Counted from the first letter of the stretch, positions 15,209 to 23,861 are shown. The stretch is DNA of 24,780 bases from an uncultured Treponema sp. (GCA_905372235.1 CAJPOF010000033.1:1-24780), one strand, 5' to 3'. Notes: generated by a model from the sequence alone, not told the origin. Numbers and translations are program-made.

Positions 15209-16416
15209 AACTGCGTTTTGTAACCCAGCGAGATTCCAAGTCCCCTGAACCATTTTCCTCTTACTATGTCCATGACGTTCACTTTCGCCATAAGATTCAG
15301 GTTTCCGTTCAGCACTTTTGTTGAAATATACGGCGCAATTCCGATGTTGAAATTGTCCGGAAAAAACGAAGGAAAATCCTTCAGGTCCGTGAGTTTCTTT
15401 TCGGGGAACGAAAAAGATGTGTTCACGCCGAACACGAAAATCCGATTGTTTATGTGAAAACCGTCCGTGTAAATGTTCAGTGCGGTTCCCAGCGTGTCGT
15501 CTATGAAAAGCAGGGAAGACACGGTTTCCGAAGGAAGGCTGTAAGCCGCGAGCGCAAAGTTCAGTGCGGAAATGTTCAGCCTTGGCTCTATAAGAATGTA
15601 TGTCTTCACGTTTGAAAAAGAGATTTTTTTGTTGTTCTTCGAAAAAGGAATCTCGCTTGCTCCCGTCTGGACGTACATTGAAAAATTGCGAGGATTTCCC
15701 AAAAGAAGGTTTATTCCCGCCCGCCAATAAAGTTTGTTCACAACTATGAATGCGTCGTTGTAGTATTTTGTGTTCAGCGGAGCTCCGATTCCCGTCGAAA
15801 AGTCTAGTTTCATGTATCTGTAGACCATTCCGATTCTTGCGTCGATGTTGAACACGTAGCTGTCGTTCAATTCATGGTTCACGTATGCGTAAAAACCGAT
15901 TGCTATGGGCTGCGAGGAAAAATGCAGAACGTCGCCAAGTCCAGCTCCTATAAGCGGATATATTACAGAACCTGCCGTCCCAAGCCAACTTTCCGTAAGG
16001 CGGGACGCTATAGGATTTATTCCAAAATATCTTCTAAGGAAGATATCCGATCCTATCGGTTCGTACGTTCCTATAAAAAGGCTAAGATAATTTGTAAGTT
16101 CGAACCCCGAACTTCTAAAGGTGAGCGAAAGTTCGTCTATCTGGAATTTTGTGTCGATTTCCTTGAACACGGATTTTTCTATTAAGTCGGAAGTTTTTAC
16201 GGTGAATTCCCCTCTGACCATCAGGTTGTCCGAAAGGTTGAACTGACCTGCAAAAAATGTCTGGAGTTTTAGCTGCAGATCGAAATTGTCTTTTTCAGGG
16301 TCGGAACATAATGTTCCCACAGCACCTGCAAGTCCGTTGAACGATATTTCCGCAAAGGCAGGAAAGATAAAAACGATGAGAACAGAGATAAAGCAAAAAC
16401 GTCTAATTTTCTTCAT
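15205..16416 (-). CDS. Predicted outer-membrane beta-barrel protein, family not recognised
   Basis: A 403-residue secreted protein. From the ATG at 16416 the signal peptide is KKIRRFCFISVLIVFIFPAFA, with cleavage expected after AFA. The rest alternates polar and hydrophobic residues in strand-like runs and ends LGYKTQF, a C-terminal Phe typical of BAM substrates. Segments such as DNLMVRGEFTVKTSDL and YLSLFIGTYEPIGSD look like adjacent barrel strands. I do not recognise a named family. An upstream ATG at 16458 would put 14 residues before the signal peptide and is less likely. No clear ribosome-binding sequence is seen. It is divergent from cheA across a short intergenic region and convergent with dapL. 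Confidence 0.7.
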   Translation of the reverse strand: MKKIRRFCFISVLIVFIFPAFAEISFNGLAGAVGTLCSDPEKDNFDLQLKLQTFFAGQFNLSDNLMVRGEFTVKTSDLIEKSVFKEIDTKFQIDELSLTFRSSGFELTNYLSLFIGTYEPIGSDIFLRRYFGINPIASRLTESWLGTAGSVIYPLIGAGLGDVLHFSSQPIAIGFYAYVNHELNDSYVFNIDARIGMVYRYMKLDFSTGIGAPLNTKYYNDAFIVVNKLYWRAGINLLLGNPRNFSMYVQTGASEIPFSKNNKKISFSNVKTYILIEPRLNISALNFALAAYSLPSETVSSLLFIDDTLGTALNIYTDGFHINNRIFVFGVNTSFSFPEKKLTDLKDFPSFFPDNFNIGIAPYISTKVLNGNLNLMAKVNVMDIVRGKWFRGLGISLGYKTQF

Positions 16417-16523
16417 AACAGGCAGAACCGCTCCCGAAAAACAGAATTCCACCTTCATTGTCGGCAACTTTTCGCATATCTTTAAAAGACTTGCTTATTT
16501 CTTTATTTTAATTGGATTTTCGC

Positions 16524-16551
16524 TTGAATTGTGATGATTTCGTTGTATAAT
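16524..16551 (+). promoter_or_regulatory. Promoter of the chemotaxis operon
   Basis: TTGAAT (16524-16529), a 16-bp spacer and a perfect TATAAT (16546-16551) form a strong housekeeping-type promoter. The cheA ATG is at 16560, so transcription should begin at about 16557-16560. The AGGAG at 16554-16558 lies one base from the ATG and would largely be left out of the mRNA, so leaderless translation is likely. Confidence 0.65.
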
Positions 16552-16559
16552 ACAGGAGT

Positions 16560-18953
16560 ATGAGTGACTATCTTGATCCAAATAACGAAGAACTGCTGAA
16601 GGACTTTTTTTCCGAAGCTGAACAGCAGGTGGAGACCCTCGAAAGTAACGTTCTCGTGATCGAACACGATCCGACTAACCATGAGGCTGTAGATGAGATT
16701 TTCCGTGCGGCGCATACGCTCAAGGGCGGCTCCGCTACGGTCGAGATGAACGAGTTGTCCAGTTTTACTCATAAGGTTGAAGATGTGCTTGACGAGATTC
16801 GTTCGGACAGGCTTTCGGTTGACGAGAAGGTCGTTGACATATTGCTGTCTTCTATCGATGTGATAAAGGCGATGCTTGAGGCAAGGGCAAACGGTTCGGT
16901 GTACGAGGAGAACATCGACGACCTTGTATCAAGGCTCAAGGAATATATTCCTGAAAAAGGAGCCAAGGGAGCAAAGTCAAAACCTTCTGCTCCAAAAGCG
17001 GCAAAACCTGCGCCAGCCGCTCCAGCAAAAAAATCGTCGTCTGGTCCGTCCCCTTTCAACTATCCTGCTATATCCGAAAGCGACTATATGGAACTGAAAT
17101 CGGCGTGTGAAGGAAATCAAAAACTTTGGCTCGTTTCCGTAAAGTTTGACGAAAATAATCCCATGAATTCGGTTGGCGGAATCCAGGTGTTTGCGGCATT
17201 GAAGGCTTTGGGAAGTGTGCTTAAAACCATACCGGACTTTGATGCGCTCTACGAAGATCAGTTCTATGAGTTTGTATATTATTACATCGCTTCCGATGCG
17301 GATGCAGGAAAAATCGAAGATGTTGCTTTTCTTAGCGATGTTACTCTTGTTACCGATGCCAAAATTGTTGATGGCGCTTCGGAAGGAGGAACGGGAATGG
17401 AAGAATCCGAGCCTGTTTCCGCTGCCGAGCCGGAACAGCCGACTAAGGCTGTAGCTCAGACTTCCGAACCTGCGGCAAAGGCTGCGCCTGAAAAGGCGGA
17501 AGAGCATAAAGCTACCCCTCAGGCAGATGCAAAAAAAGATGCCGGCTCTGTTCATGCGGTTCAGCAGGGGTCTGTTCTGCGTGTAGATTCAAGAAGAATA
17601 GATTTGCTTATGAACCTTGTAAGCGAAACCGTAATCACAAAGGCTTCGTTCAACCAGCTTGCCGCGACCTTGGGCGAAGAACTTCTTAGGTTTCAGACGG
17701 CGGAAAGCACTCTAAAAAGTTCTATACACCAACTTTTTGAGCAGTTCCCCAGTTACCTTGAGCAGCTTCAAGAAGGAAAAAGCGTAAAGGATGTAAGGGC
17801 TTCTATTTTGGGCGAGTTCGGCGGACTTGAAAATATTTTTGACACCGACGATTCAGAACTCAAAAGCATTACATCAAAACTTCGTTCTTCAACGCAGAAT
17901 TTGGGTCGAATTGCCAGCGAACTTCAGGAAGGCGTAATGAAAATCCGAATGGTTCCTATAAACCAGATTTTCAGCCGCTTCCCGCGCGTTGTTCGAGATC
18001 TTCAGCGGGATCTGAACAAAAAAGTGGAACTCATGATAGAAGGTGAGGACACGGAACTTGACAAGTCGGTGGTAGAGGACCTTCTTGATCCTATCATGCA
18101 CTGTGTAAGGAATTCCGTTGACCACGGAATAGAAACTCCGGCGGAACGAAAGGCTTCCGGAAAATCGGAAAGCGGAACGGTGATTCTCAAGGCTTCCAAC
18201 GAAGGAAACCTTATCGTCATAGAAATTGCCGATGACGGAGCTGGAATCGATACGGACCGTGTAAAGCAGAAGGCTATAGAAAGAGGTCTTGTGCATCCTG
18301 ACAAGCAACTTACCGAGGCTGAGGCGCAGCAGCTTATCTTCCTTCCGGGATTTTCCACGGCAGACAAAATTACTAACGTGTCCGGAAGAGGCGTAGGACT
18401 TGATGTCGTAAAAACGATGATCGACAAGTTGAATGGAACGGTAACCGTATCTTCTCAAAAAGGTCAGGGAACTACGTTCAGCATAAGGCTTCCTCTTACG
18501 TTGGCTATTATCCAGGGACTACTTGTAAGAGTTGGAAAAGAGATTTATTCTATTCCTATTGTTTCCGTAATCGAAAGCCAACGAATTCTTCAAAAAGACA
18601 TCAAAACCATCGACAGTTACGAGGTTTTGAATGTACGAAACGAAGTTATCAGCGTGCTTCGCCTTTCGCGGCTCTTTGGAATCCAGGAAAGCCACGAGGA
18701 CGAGTATTGCAATATTGTAATTGTCGGTTCGAAAGACAAGAAAGTTGGTATAATGGTTGATTCTCTTGTAGGGGAAGAGGATGTTGTTATCAAACCTCTA
18801 AGGGATCAGTTCACCAACTCGCCGGGAATTGCCGGTGCTTCGATTCTTGGCGACGGTTCCGTTTCTTTGATTATTGATGTTTCCCAGTTGTTGGATCTTA
18901 GCGTTAAGCAGGATATTGATGCTCAACGCATGATAGACCGACCGGCTATTTAG
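16560..18953 (+). CDS. cheA: Chemotaxis histidine kinase CheA
   Basis: The histidine kinase of the chemotaxis signalling array, 797 residues. The P1 (HPt) domain has the phosphorylated histidine His52 in AAHTLKGG. An Ala/Pro/Lys linker spans about 137-168, then a P2-like domain at about 170-270 (LWLVSVKFDENNPM), and a second Glu/Ala-rich linker to about 335. P3 begins near 337 (LRVDSRRIDLLMNLVSE). The P4 ATPase has its N-box HCVRNSVDHGIE near 514, G1 ADDGAGID near 557 and G2 GRGVGLDVV near 608. P5 (CheW-like) runs from about 650. P3 carries an extra helical insertion of roughly 55 residues (about 380-435) compared with E. coli CheA; unusual P3 architecture has been reported for Treponema CheA. 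It heads a four-gene operon. Confidence 0.95.
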   Translation: MSDYLDPNNEELLKDFFSEAEQQVETLESNVLVIEHDPTNHEAVDEIFRAAHTLKGGSATVEMNELSSFTHKVEDVLDEIRSDRLSVDEKVVDILLSSIDVIKAMLEARANGSVYEENIDDLVSRLKEYIPEKGAKGAKSKPSAPKAAKPAPAAPAKKSSSGPSPFNYPAISESDYMELKSACEGNQKLWLVSVKFDENNPMNSVGGIQVFAALKALGSVLKTIPDFDALYEDQFYEFVYYYIASDADAGKIEDVAFLSDVTLVTDAKIVDGASEGGTGMEESEPVSAAEPEQPTKAVAQTSEPAAKAAPEKAEEHKATPQADAKKDAGSVHAVQQGSVLRVDSRRIDLLMNLVSETVITKASFNQLAATLGEELLRFQTAESTLKSSIHQLFEQFPSYLEQLQEGKSVKDVRASILGEFGGLENIFDTDDSELKSITSKLRSSTQNLGRIASELQEGVMKIRMVPINQIFSRFPRVVRDLQRDLNKKVELMIEGEDTELDKSVVEDLLDPIMHCVRNSVDHGIETPAERKASGKSESGTVILKASNEGNLIVIEIADDGAGIDTDRVKQKAIERGLVHPDKQLTEAEAQQLIFLPGFSTADKITNVSGRGVGLDVVKTMIDKLNGTVTVSSQKGQGTTFSIRLPLTLAIIQGLLVRVGKEIYSIPIVSVIESQRILQKDIKTIDSYEVLNVRNEVISVLRLSRLFGIQESHEDEYCNIVIVGSKDKKVGIMVDSLVGEEDVVIKPLRDQFTNSPGIAGASILGDGSVSLIIDVSQLLDLSVKQDIDAQRMIDRPAI

Positions 18954-18962
18954 TGAGGTTAT

Positions 18963-20408
18963 ATGACTATTGATTCTATTCTTGTGTCAGATGATTCGTT
19001 CGATACACCTTTGGTTGCTGTTGCAAATGACACTTCTCAGGAAGAAGCTCGCAAGCAGCAGACTACCATTGATTTCAAGATGGTTACATTCTCTCTGTAT
19101 GGAAAGGATTACGCCATTGACATAATGTATGTGAAGGAAATTGCCAAGGCGGGTAATTTTACTTACGTGCCTAATGTCCTTCCGTTTGTGGTCGGGGTGT
19201 ATAACCTTCGCGGTGATATTATCCCTATCCTTGATCTTAGGATATTTTTCAATATCGAACTTCCCGAAAAGAACAAAATGGGATTGGAAAATCTCCTTAT
19301 ACTGAACGTGGCAGAACAAACGTTCGGTGTGATTGTCGACAAAATCGACAAGGTTGTAGGCGTGCAGAAAAGCACAATCCAGCCTCCCCATCCTCTTTTC
19401 AGCGATGTGAACGTAAAATACATATCCGGCGTTGTCGAGAGCAGCAAGAGGCTTTACATTCTTCTTGATGTAGAAAGCATTTTCTCTAAAGAGACACTCG
19501 AAGGAAAAGACACAAACGTAGCCGTGGCTCAGCCGGCAAAACCGATGGCGTATAAGGCGGCTTCGAAACAGCTTCCTGCCGCTGCCGCCGGAAAAAAAAC
19601 TGACGATGTAAAGAAAGCGACTCCAGAAGCGGCAAATCCTGCGCAGAGCGCTTCCAAGGCGGACGATGAAGACGGGAGAAATCTGAAGTTCATCATCGAA
19701 AGCCTCAAGTCGTACAAAAAATTCAATGTATCGGAAGTGAACGACGAGTGGATAAAAAACCGCTACTTTGAATGGAAGTCCGAGCGTTCCAAAGACAAAA
19801 TCCAGTTCCAGTCGGAAGAGGATGCGGATATGTACTTGAAACCTTTCTGGTCTAAATGTTCCGATTCTTGGTGGACGGATGCATATGCGGATGCGGTTTC
19901 AAAACTTCTTCCGGATAATTCTGCAAAGCAGATTGTCGTCTGGAATCCGGGTTGCGGAAAAGGTGCCGAAACATATTGTCTTGCGTGTGTGCTTGCAAAG
20001 CGGTATCCGGGGTCTAAGATTCGCATTTACGCTCAGGATATTGACCTTCTGAACGTGTCGAACGCTCCTCTTCTTACTGTTCCTTCATCGCAGGCAGGCG
20101 GATGGCTTTCGCCGTATCTTGTGAAGAATGCGACCGGTGCAGACACTTTCTCAAAGGATATAAAAGACAGTATAATGTTTGAATATCACGATTGCCTTCA
20201 TACAAATGCGCTTCCTATGACGGACTTGATTTTTGCAAGAGATTTGCTATCCTTCATAGAGCAGGGCGAATTGAGAGATGTTGTTACCGATTTTGAGGAA
20301 AAACTCAAGGGCAACGGATATTTGATTATCGGCGATAACGAGAAAATCAATTTCTCGGATTTTATAGAGCATTCTGTAGGTTCGCTTACAGCGTATAAAA
20401 AACAATAA
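18963..20408 (+). CDS. cheW: CheW fused to a CheR-like domain
   Basis: A 481-residue adaptor for the chemoreceptor array. The CheW domain lies at about 35-180, with FKMVTFSLYGKDYAIDI and the conserved GVYNLRGDIIPILDLR. An Ala/Lys/Pro linker covers about 180-235. The C-terminal domain resembles CheR methyltransferase: a SAM-site-like NPGCGKGAETYCLA near 327, AQDID near 359 and LIFARDLLSFI near 420. CheR usually has GEEPY and CRN at the last two positions, which read GAETY and ARD here, and the receptor-docking beta-subdomain looks reduced, so methyltransferase activity is doubtful. A CheW-CheR-like fusion is known in Treponema denticola arrays. TGAGG just before the ATG serves as ribosome-binding site, nine bases after cheA. 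Confidence 0.9.
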   Translation: MTIDSILVSDDSFDTPLVAVANDTSQEEARKQQTTIDFKMVTFSLYGKDYAIDIMYVKEIAKAGNFTYVPNVLPFVVGVYNLRGDIIPILDLRIFFNIELPEKNKMGLENLLILNVAEQTFGVIVDKIDKVVGVQKSTIQPPHPLFSDVNVKYISGVVESSKRLYILLDVESIFSKETLEGKDTNVAVAQPAKPMAYKAASKQLPAAAAGKKTDDVKKATPEAANPAQSASKADDEDGRNLKFIIESLKSYKKFNVSEVNDEWIKNRYFEWKSERSKDKIQFQSEEDADMYLKPFWSKCSDSWWTDAYADAVSKLLPDNSAKQIVVWNPGCGKGAETYCLACVLAKRYPGSKIRIYAQDIDLLNVSNAPLLTVPSSQAGGWLSPYLVKNATGADTFSKDIKDSIMFEYHDCLHTNALPMTDLIFARDLLSFIEQGELRDVVTDFEEKLKGNGYLIIGDNEKINFSDFIEHSVGSLTAYKKQ

Positions 20409-20420
20409 TAGGAGTATGTG

Positions 20421-20903
20421 ATGAGAGTAGAGTATATTAATCCATTCGTAGAGACTTCTTACAGGGTATTGAAGGAAGTCCTAGGTGGAGCCGAAGTAAA
20501 ACGCGGCAATCTTTACCTTAAATCAACAGCAATGCCGATGATGGGAGTGGCAGCTCTCGTGGGGCTTGCAGGGGATGTCGAAGGTCGTGTTCTTTTTGAC
20601 ATGACTATGGAAACGGCGATCAATGTGGCATCGAAGATGAACGGAGAAGAACTCCCCGCATTTGATGACTTGGCAAAGGCTACAATCAGCGAACTTGCGA
20701 ACCTCATTACTGCGCAGGCCGTTACCAAGTTGCATGAGCTCAATTTCAAATTTGACCTTACACCGCCTGCTCTTTTTGCCGGTCAAAAAATGGAAATTGC
20801 GGCATTGAACGGAAGGGCGGAAAATGTGGAAGCATTGATAGTTCCTCTTATTACCGAATGTGGAAAAATAGAAGTAAACGTAGCAATACGTGAACGCGCA
20901 TAA
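20421..20903 (+). CDS. cheX: CheY-P phosphatase CheX
   Basis: A 160-residue CheC/CheX/FliY-family phosphatase that dephosphorylates CheY-P, needed in spirochetes because CheZ is absent. The catalytic ExxN motif is in ISELANLITA (Glu91, Asn94). The fold markers MPMMGVAALVGLAGDVEGRVLFDM and a C-terminal beta region ECGKIEVNVAIRE are present. AGGAG at 20410-20414 is 6 bases from the ATG at 20421. A GTG directly before it is poorly spaced. It follows cheW after 12 bases and precedes cheY in the same operon. Confidence 0.92.
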   Translation: MRVEYINPFVETSYRVLKEVLGGAEVKRGNLYLKSTAMPMMGVAALVGLAGDVEGRVLFDMTMETAINVASKMNGEELPAFDDLAKATISELANLITAQAVTKLHELNFKFDLTPPALFAGQKMEIAALNGRAENVEALIVPLITECGKIEVNVAIRERA

Positions 20904-20920
20904 AAAATTAGGAGAAAAAT

Positions 20921-21355
20921 ATGAAAACATTGAACGGCTTTCCTACAATCAACGAGCGTCCCCCGGAGGGTCTAAAGGACGATGGAACAACCTACAGGGT
21001 TATGATTGTCGATGACTCCATGTTCGTTGCGAAACAGTTAGGTCAAATCCTTGCAAGCGAAGGATACGAGGTTGTTGCGACAGCGGCTGACGGAAAAGAA
21101 GGCGTTGACAAATACAAGGAACTCGCTCCGAATATCGATTTGGTCACCATGGATATAACCATGCCTAGAATGGACGGAATCACAGCGTTGGAGCAGATTA
21201 TGACCTTCGACAAAAACGCCAGGGTCGTGATGGTAAGTGCCCTTGGAAAAGAAGAACTTGTAAAAAAGTCTCTTCTGCTTGGAGCCAAAAACTATATAAT
21301 AAAGCCTCTTGACAGGAAAAAGGTTCTTGAAAGAATCTCTACTTGCCTAAAATAG
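20921..21355 (+). CDS. cheY: Chemotaxis response regulator CheY
   Basis: A single-domain receiver of 144 residues that carries the signal from CheA to the flagellar motor. Acidic pair Asp31-Asp32 (IVDDS), phosphorylated Asp78 in VTMDITMP, Ser106 in the MVSALG switch position, and Lys128 in IIKPLD are all present. About 25 residues precede the receiver domain (contains FPTINERPPEG), longer than E. coli CheY; the role of this tail is unknown. AGGAG at 20910-20914 lies 6 bases before the ATG. It is the last gene of the operon, followed by three hairpins. Confidence 0.94.
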   Translation: MKTLNGFPTINERPPEGLKDDGTTYRVMIVDDSMFVAKQLGQILASEGYEVVATAADGKEGVDKYKELAPNIDLVTMDITMPRMDGITALEQIMTFDKNARVVMVSALGKEELVKKSLLLGAKNYIIKPLDRKKVLERISTCLK

Positions 21356-21375
21356 AGGTTTTTGAATAAGCGGAG

Positions 21376-21400
21376 CTGTGCAAAATTGAAGTTTGTACAG
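21376..21400 (+). terminator. First hairpin after cheY (weak terminator candidate)
   Basis: CTGTGCAAA-attgaag-TTTGTACAG gives nine pairs including one G-U, followed by the T-rich TTTCCTTGCTCTTT. The U-tract is interrupted, so termination would be partial at best. Confidence 0.4.
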
Positions 21401-21422
21401 TTTCCTTGCTCTTTATTGCTAT

Positions 21423-21465
21423 GTTTAAAATTAATTCATTGCAATATTAAGGCTTAATTTTAAAC
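21423..21465. repeat. AT-rich 12-bp perfect inverted repeat
   Basis: GTTTAAAATTAA (21423-21434) and TTAATTTTAAAC (21454-21465) are exact inverse complements with 19 bases between. It has no T-tail of its own. It could be a protein-binding dyad or an extra stem beside the terminator. Confidence 0.65.
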
Positions 21466-21471
21466 TCGATG

Positions 21472-21512
21472 GGGTGTCTAAAATTAGTTTTTTAGACACC
21501 CTTGTTTATTTT
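21472..21512 (+). terminator. Rho-independent terminator of the chemotaxis operon
   Basis: GGGTGTCTAAAA (21472-21483) pairs perfectly with TTTTAGACACCC (21490-21501) around a six-base loop, followed by TTGTTTATTTT. The A-rich stem base on the left also lets it act on the opposite strand. This is the best terminator in the window. Confidence 0.85.
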
Positions 21513-21588
21513 CGCTGAATGGCTTAAAAGTTTTAAACTCCTTTTGATTCCCTTGACTATTATTCTTTTTTTTTAGAAAATTGCTTTT

Positions 21589-22260
21589 ATGTTAAATAAT
21601 CCGATAAACCGTGCTTTTCTTGAGACCCTTTCGGACTTTGATTTGTCTCAGATTGCGGATAAATATAGTATAGATGTGCCTGAAAAGTTGAACAGAGGCT
21701 TTCTGATAGGGGAAATCCTTGAAGCCGTTTATGAGGCGGAGAGCATTTTTGACGATTCTGAACTTACTGTTTCTGACGAAGAATTCGAGACTCCTAAGTC
21801 GGAACTTATCCCAAAAACCTACAATTCCACGGAAGTAAAAATCATGCTCCGTAATCCTGCGTGGGCTTTCATCTATTGGAATATCAGCGAGGCGGATCAG
21901 TTTTCGTTGCAGGGCGCTTTTGTGAGCGAACTGAAGCTCAGGGTCAATTCGTATTCCGAGAAGGACCAGCTAAAACCGGACGAATATTTTGACATTCAGA
22001 TTTCCAAGCATGACAACGGACAATACGTGTTCCTTCCTGCAAGAAAAAAATATTTTCGTGTGGATCTTCTTTTCAATCTGGATGGAATCATAGATATCCT
22101 TGCTTCGTCGAATGTCCTTGAGATGCCGGAGGATTCCCTGCTTCTTTCGATGATAAAGCCGGACAGGACGGAAAGTATTTCTCAAATCATGAAAATTTCC
22201 GGAATGGACGAACTTCTTTATCATCATTATCAAAATCATAGACAATCTTTTTCAGAGTGA
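21589..22260 (+). CDS. DUF4912-domain protein
   Basis: A 223-residue cytoplasmic protein with no signal peptide or membrane segment. Residues about 75-185 match the DUF4912 pattern: a strand with MLRNPAWAFIYWNIS, then sheet-forming segments to YFRVDLLFNLDG. The N-terminal 50 residues look like a helical Rho_N-like/SAP-like segment (LSDFDLSQIADKY...GFLIGEILEAV), an inference from pattern only. Its function is not established. No ribosome-binding sequence precedes the ATG, and TTGACT at 21553-21558 could be the -35 of a near-leaderless promoter, though the -10 is poor. The GH57-like gene follows with only an 11-base gap, so the two probably work together. Confidence 0.75.
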   Translation: MLNNPINRAFLETLSDFDLSQIADKYSIDVPEKLNRGFLIGEILEAVYEAESIFDDSELTVSDEEFETPKSELIPKTYNSTEVKIMLRNPAWAFIYWNISEADQFSLQGAFVSELKLRVNSYSEKDQLKPDEYFDIQISKHDNGQYVFLPARKKYFRVDLLFNLDGIIDILASSNVLEMPEDSLLLSMIKPDRTESISQIMKISGMDELLYHHYQNHRQSFSE

Positions 22261-22271
22261 TTGGTGGAAAT

Positions 22272-23861
22272 ATGGCGGAAAAAAAACTTGTGCTTGTCCT
22301 GAACGCTTCTTCCGAATATATAAGGCATTCGGGCGATGATGTAAAAAAATATTCTTCGGTGATGAATAAATTCTTTGAAAGCATCAACGAAACCTATCTT
22401 CCTCTTCTTGAGATGTTCGAGCGGCTGGAAGATGAATCCGTTCCGTTCAGGGTTGGACTTGTACTTTCGCCTGTGGTATGCACGCTTCTTGAAGATTCTG
22501 AAATTCAGCGGCAGTATTTGGAATGGGTCGACAAAAGGATTGAATTCGGGAAACGGGAACTCGAGAATCCCGAATATTCTGCTGCGGTAAAAGAAAATGT
22601 TGTCCGCTGTATTGAGAAAAATCGAAAGTCAAAAAGCCTTTACGAAAAGTTCGGTGGAAAACTTGTAAGAAAATTCCTTGATTTCCATAAGAAGGGTTTT
22701 GTGGAACTTCTTGCGACTTGCGGAACAAATATTTTCCTTCCGCATTACAACGACATTCCGGAGGTTGTAAACGCCCAGGTCGAGACTGGTTTTTTTGCCT
22801 ACAAAGCGTTTTTTGGCGAAATGCCCGAAGGTTTTTGGCTTCCGGAACTCGGTTACTATCCGGGAATTGAAAAAATCGTCCGTGCCTACAAATTCAACTA
22901 TACGCTTCTTGATTCAAGGAGTTTTCTGTTTTCCGAGAACGAGCCGGAAAAAGGGATATTTTCGCCTGCGAGGTTCGACAATTCTTTGGTTGCGTTCAGC
23001 CGTTACAACAAGTGCGACGAGCAAATTTTCGGGGAGGATTCGGGCTACGCAAGCAACAAGGCCTATCTTTCGTTGGCGCGGGATGTGTGTTTTGAAGCTC
23101 CGTGCGAATCCCTTGCGCCTTTCATCGAGAAGGGAGACCCTAGATATTCTTTTGGCTACAAATATTGGAACAAGGGTGATTCCATTTCTTCCGTGTACGA
23201 TTTTTCCAAGGCGGAAAAATGCCTTGTTGCTGATGCGAAGGATTTTCTTTCGGACAAGGCGAACCTGTTTTCCGAGGCGGAAAAGTGCCTTCCTGCGGAA
23301 CCGGTTCTTTCGCTTGTCGTAACTCTGGAACTTGGCGAACTCAGAAAAAAGTGGGCGGAAGGGCTTTTTTGGGTCGAAAATCTTTTCAGATTCGCAAAAG
23401 AATACGAAATCTCGTTTGCCAACGCAAAGTCCCTGATAGACAAGCAGTACAGCCTGCAAAGAATCCATCCGTATTACGGCTCTTCAAGCGACCTTGGCTA
23501 CGGCGAAAATCTTCTTTCAAGCAAAAACAATTGGATGATGAGGTACGTTCGGAAGGCGAGCGAAAGAATGGTCGACCTTTCGGAGCGTTTTCCTGACGAC
23601 ACGGGGCTGAAAGCCCGCCTTTTGAATCTCGGTTCTATAGAGCTGATGATGGCGCAGTCGTCCGGCTGGGCAAGAATGATAGACGAGGACGACGCCCCCG
23701 AATATGCGGAGATGCGGTTCAAGCAAAGCATAAATGATTTTACCGTCGTTTTCGACGCTCTTGGTTCAAAAACCGTAAGCACGGAATGGCTTACAAAACT
23801 TGAGAACGCGCATCAGATTTTTCCGTGGATGAATTACAAAATCTTCAACCATAAAACGTAA
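22272..23861 (+). CDS. GH57/DUF1957-like protein, probably not an active branching enzyme
   Basis: A 529-residue cytoplasmic protein similar in layout to GH57 alpha-glucan branching enzymes. The nucleophile region GFWLPELGYYPG is kept, with Glu192 in WLPE. Other conserved sites have changed. The N-terminal HLPFVR-type block reads NASSEYIRH. The ATHG-type block reads GTNI (Asn153 in place of His). The general acid/base Asp of the D-x-E-L block is Thr351 in VTLELGEL. The SSDW block near the C-terminus is SSGW (Gly465). The protein therefore probably binds glucan or another partner without the usual catalysis, or has a different activity. ATG at 22272 with GGTGGA just upstream is chosen; a GTG at 22257 overlapping the upstream stop is the alternative. 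Confidence 0.75.
   Translation: MAEKKLVLVLNASSEYIRHSGDDVKKYSSVMNKFFESINETYLPLLEMFERLEDESVPFRVGLVLSPVVCTLLEDSEIQRQYLEWVDKRIEFGKRELENPEYSAAVKENVVRCIEKNRKSKSLYEKFGGKLVRKFLDFHKKGFVELLATCGTNIFLPHYNDIPEVVNAQVETGFFAYKAFFGEMPEGFWLPELGYYPGIEKIVRAYKFNYTLLDSRSFLFSENEPEKGIFSPARFDNSLVAFSRYNKCDEQIFGEDSGYASNKAYLSLARDVCFEAPCESLAPFIEKGDPRYSFGYKYWNKGDSISSVYDFSKAEKCLVADAKDFLSDKANLFSEAEKCLPAEPVLSLVVTLELGELRKKWAEGLFWVENLFRFAKEYEISFANAKSLIDKQYSLQRIHPYYGSSSDLGYGENLLSSKNNWMMRYVRKASERMVDLSERFPDDTGLKARLLNLGSIELMMAQSSGWARMIDEDDAPEYAEMRFKQSINDFTVVFDALGSKTVSTEWLTKLENAHQIFPWMNYKIFNHKT

Noticed and set aside
15185..15727. Minus-strand frame overlapping the outer-membrane protein gene in another frame
   Set aside because: The overlapping frame encodes a signal peptide and barrel with C-terminal Phe; this one is a rich-in-charged-residue shadow.
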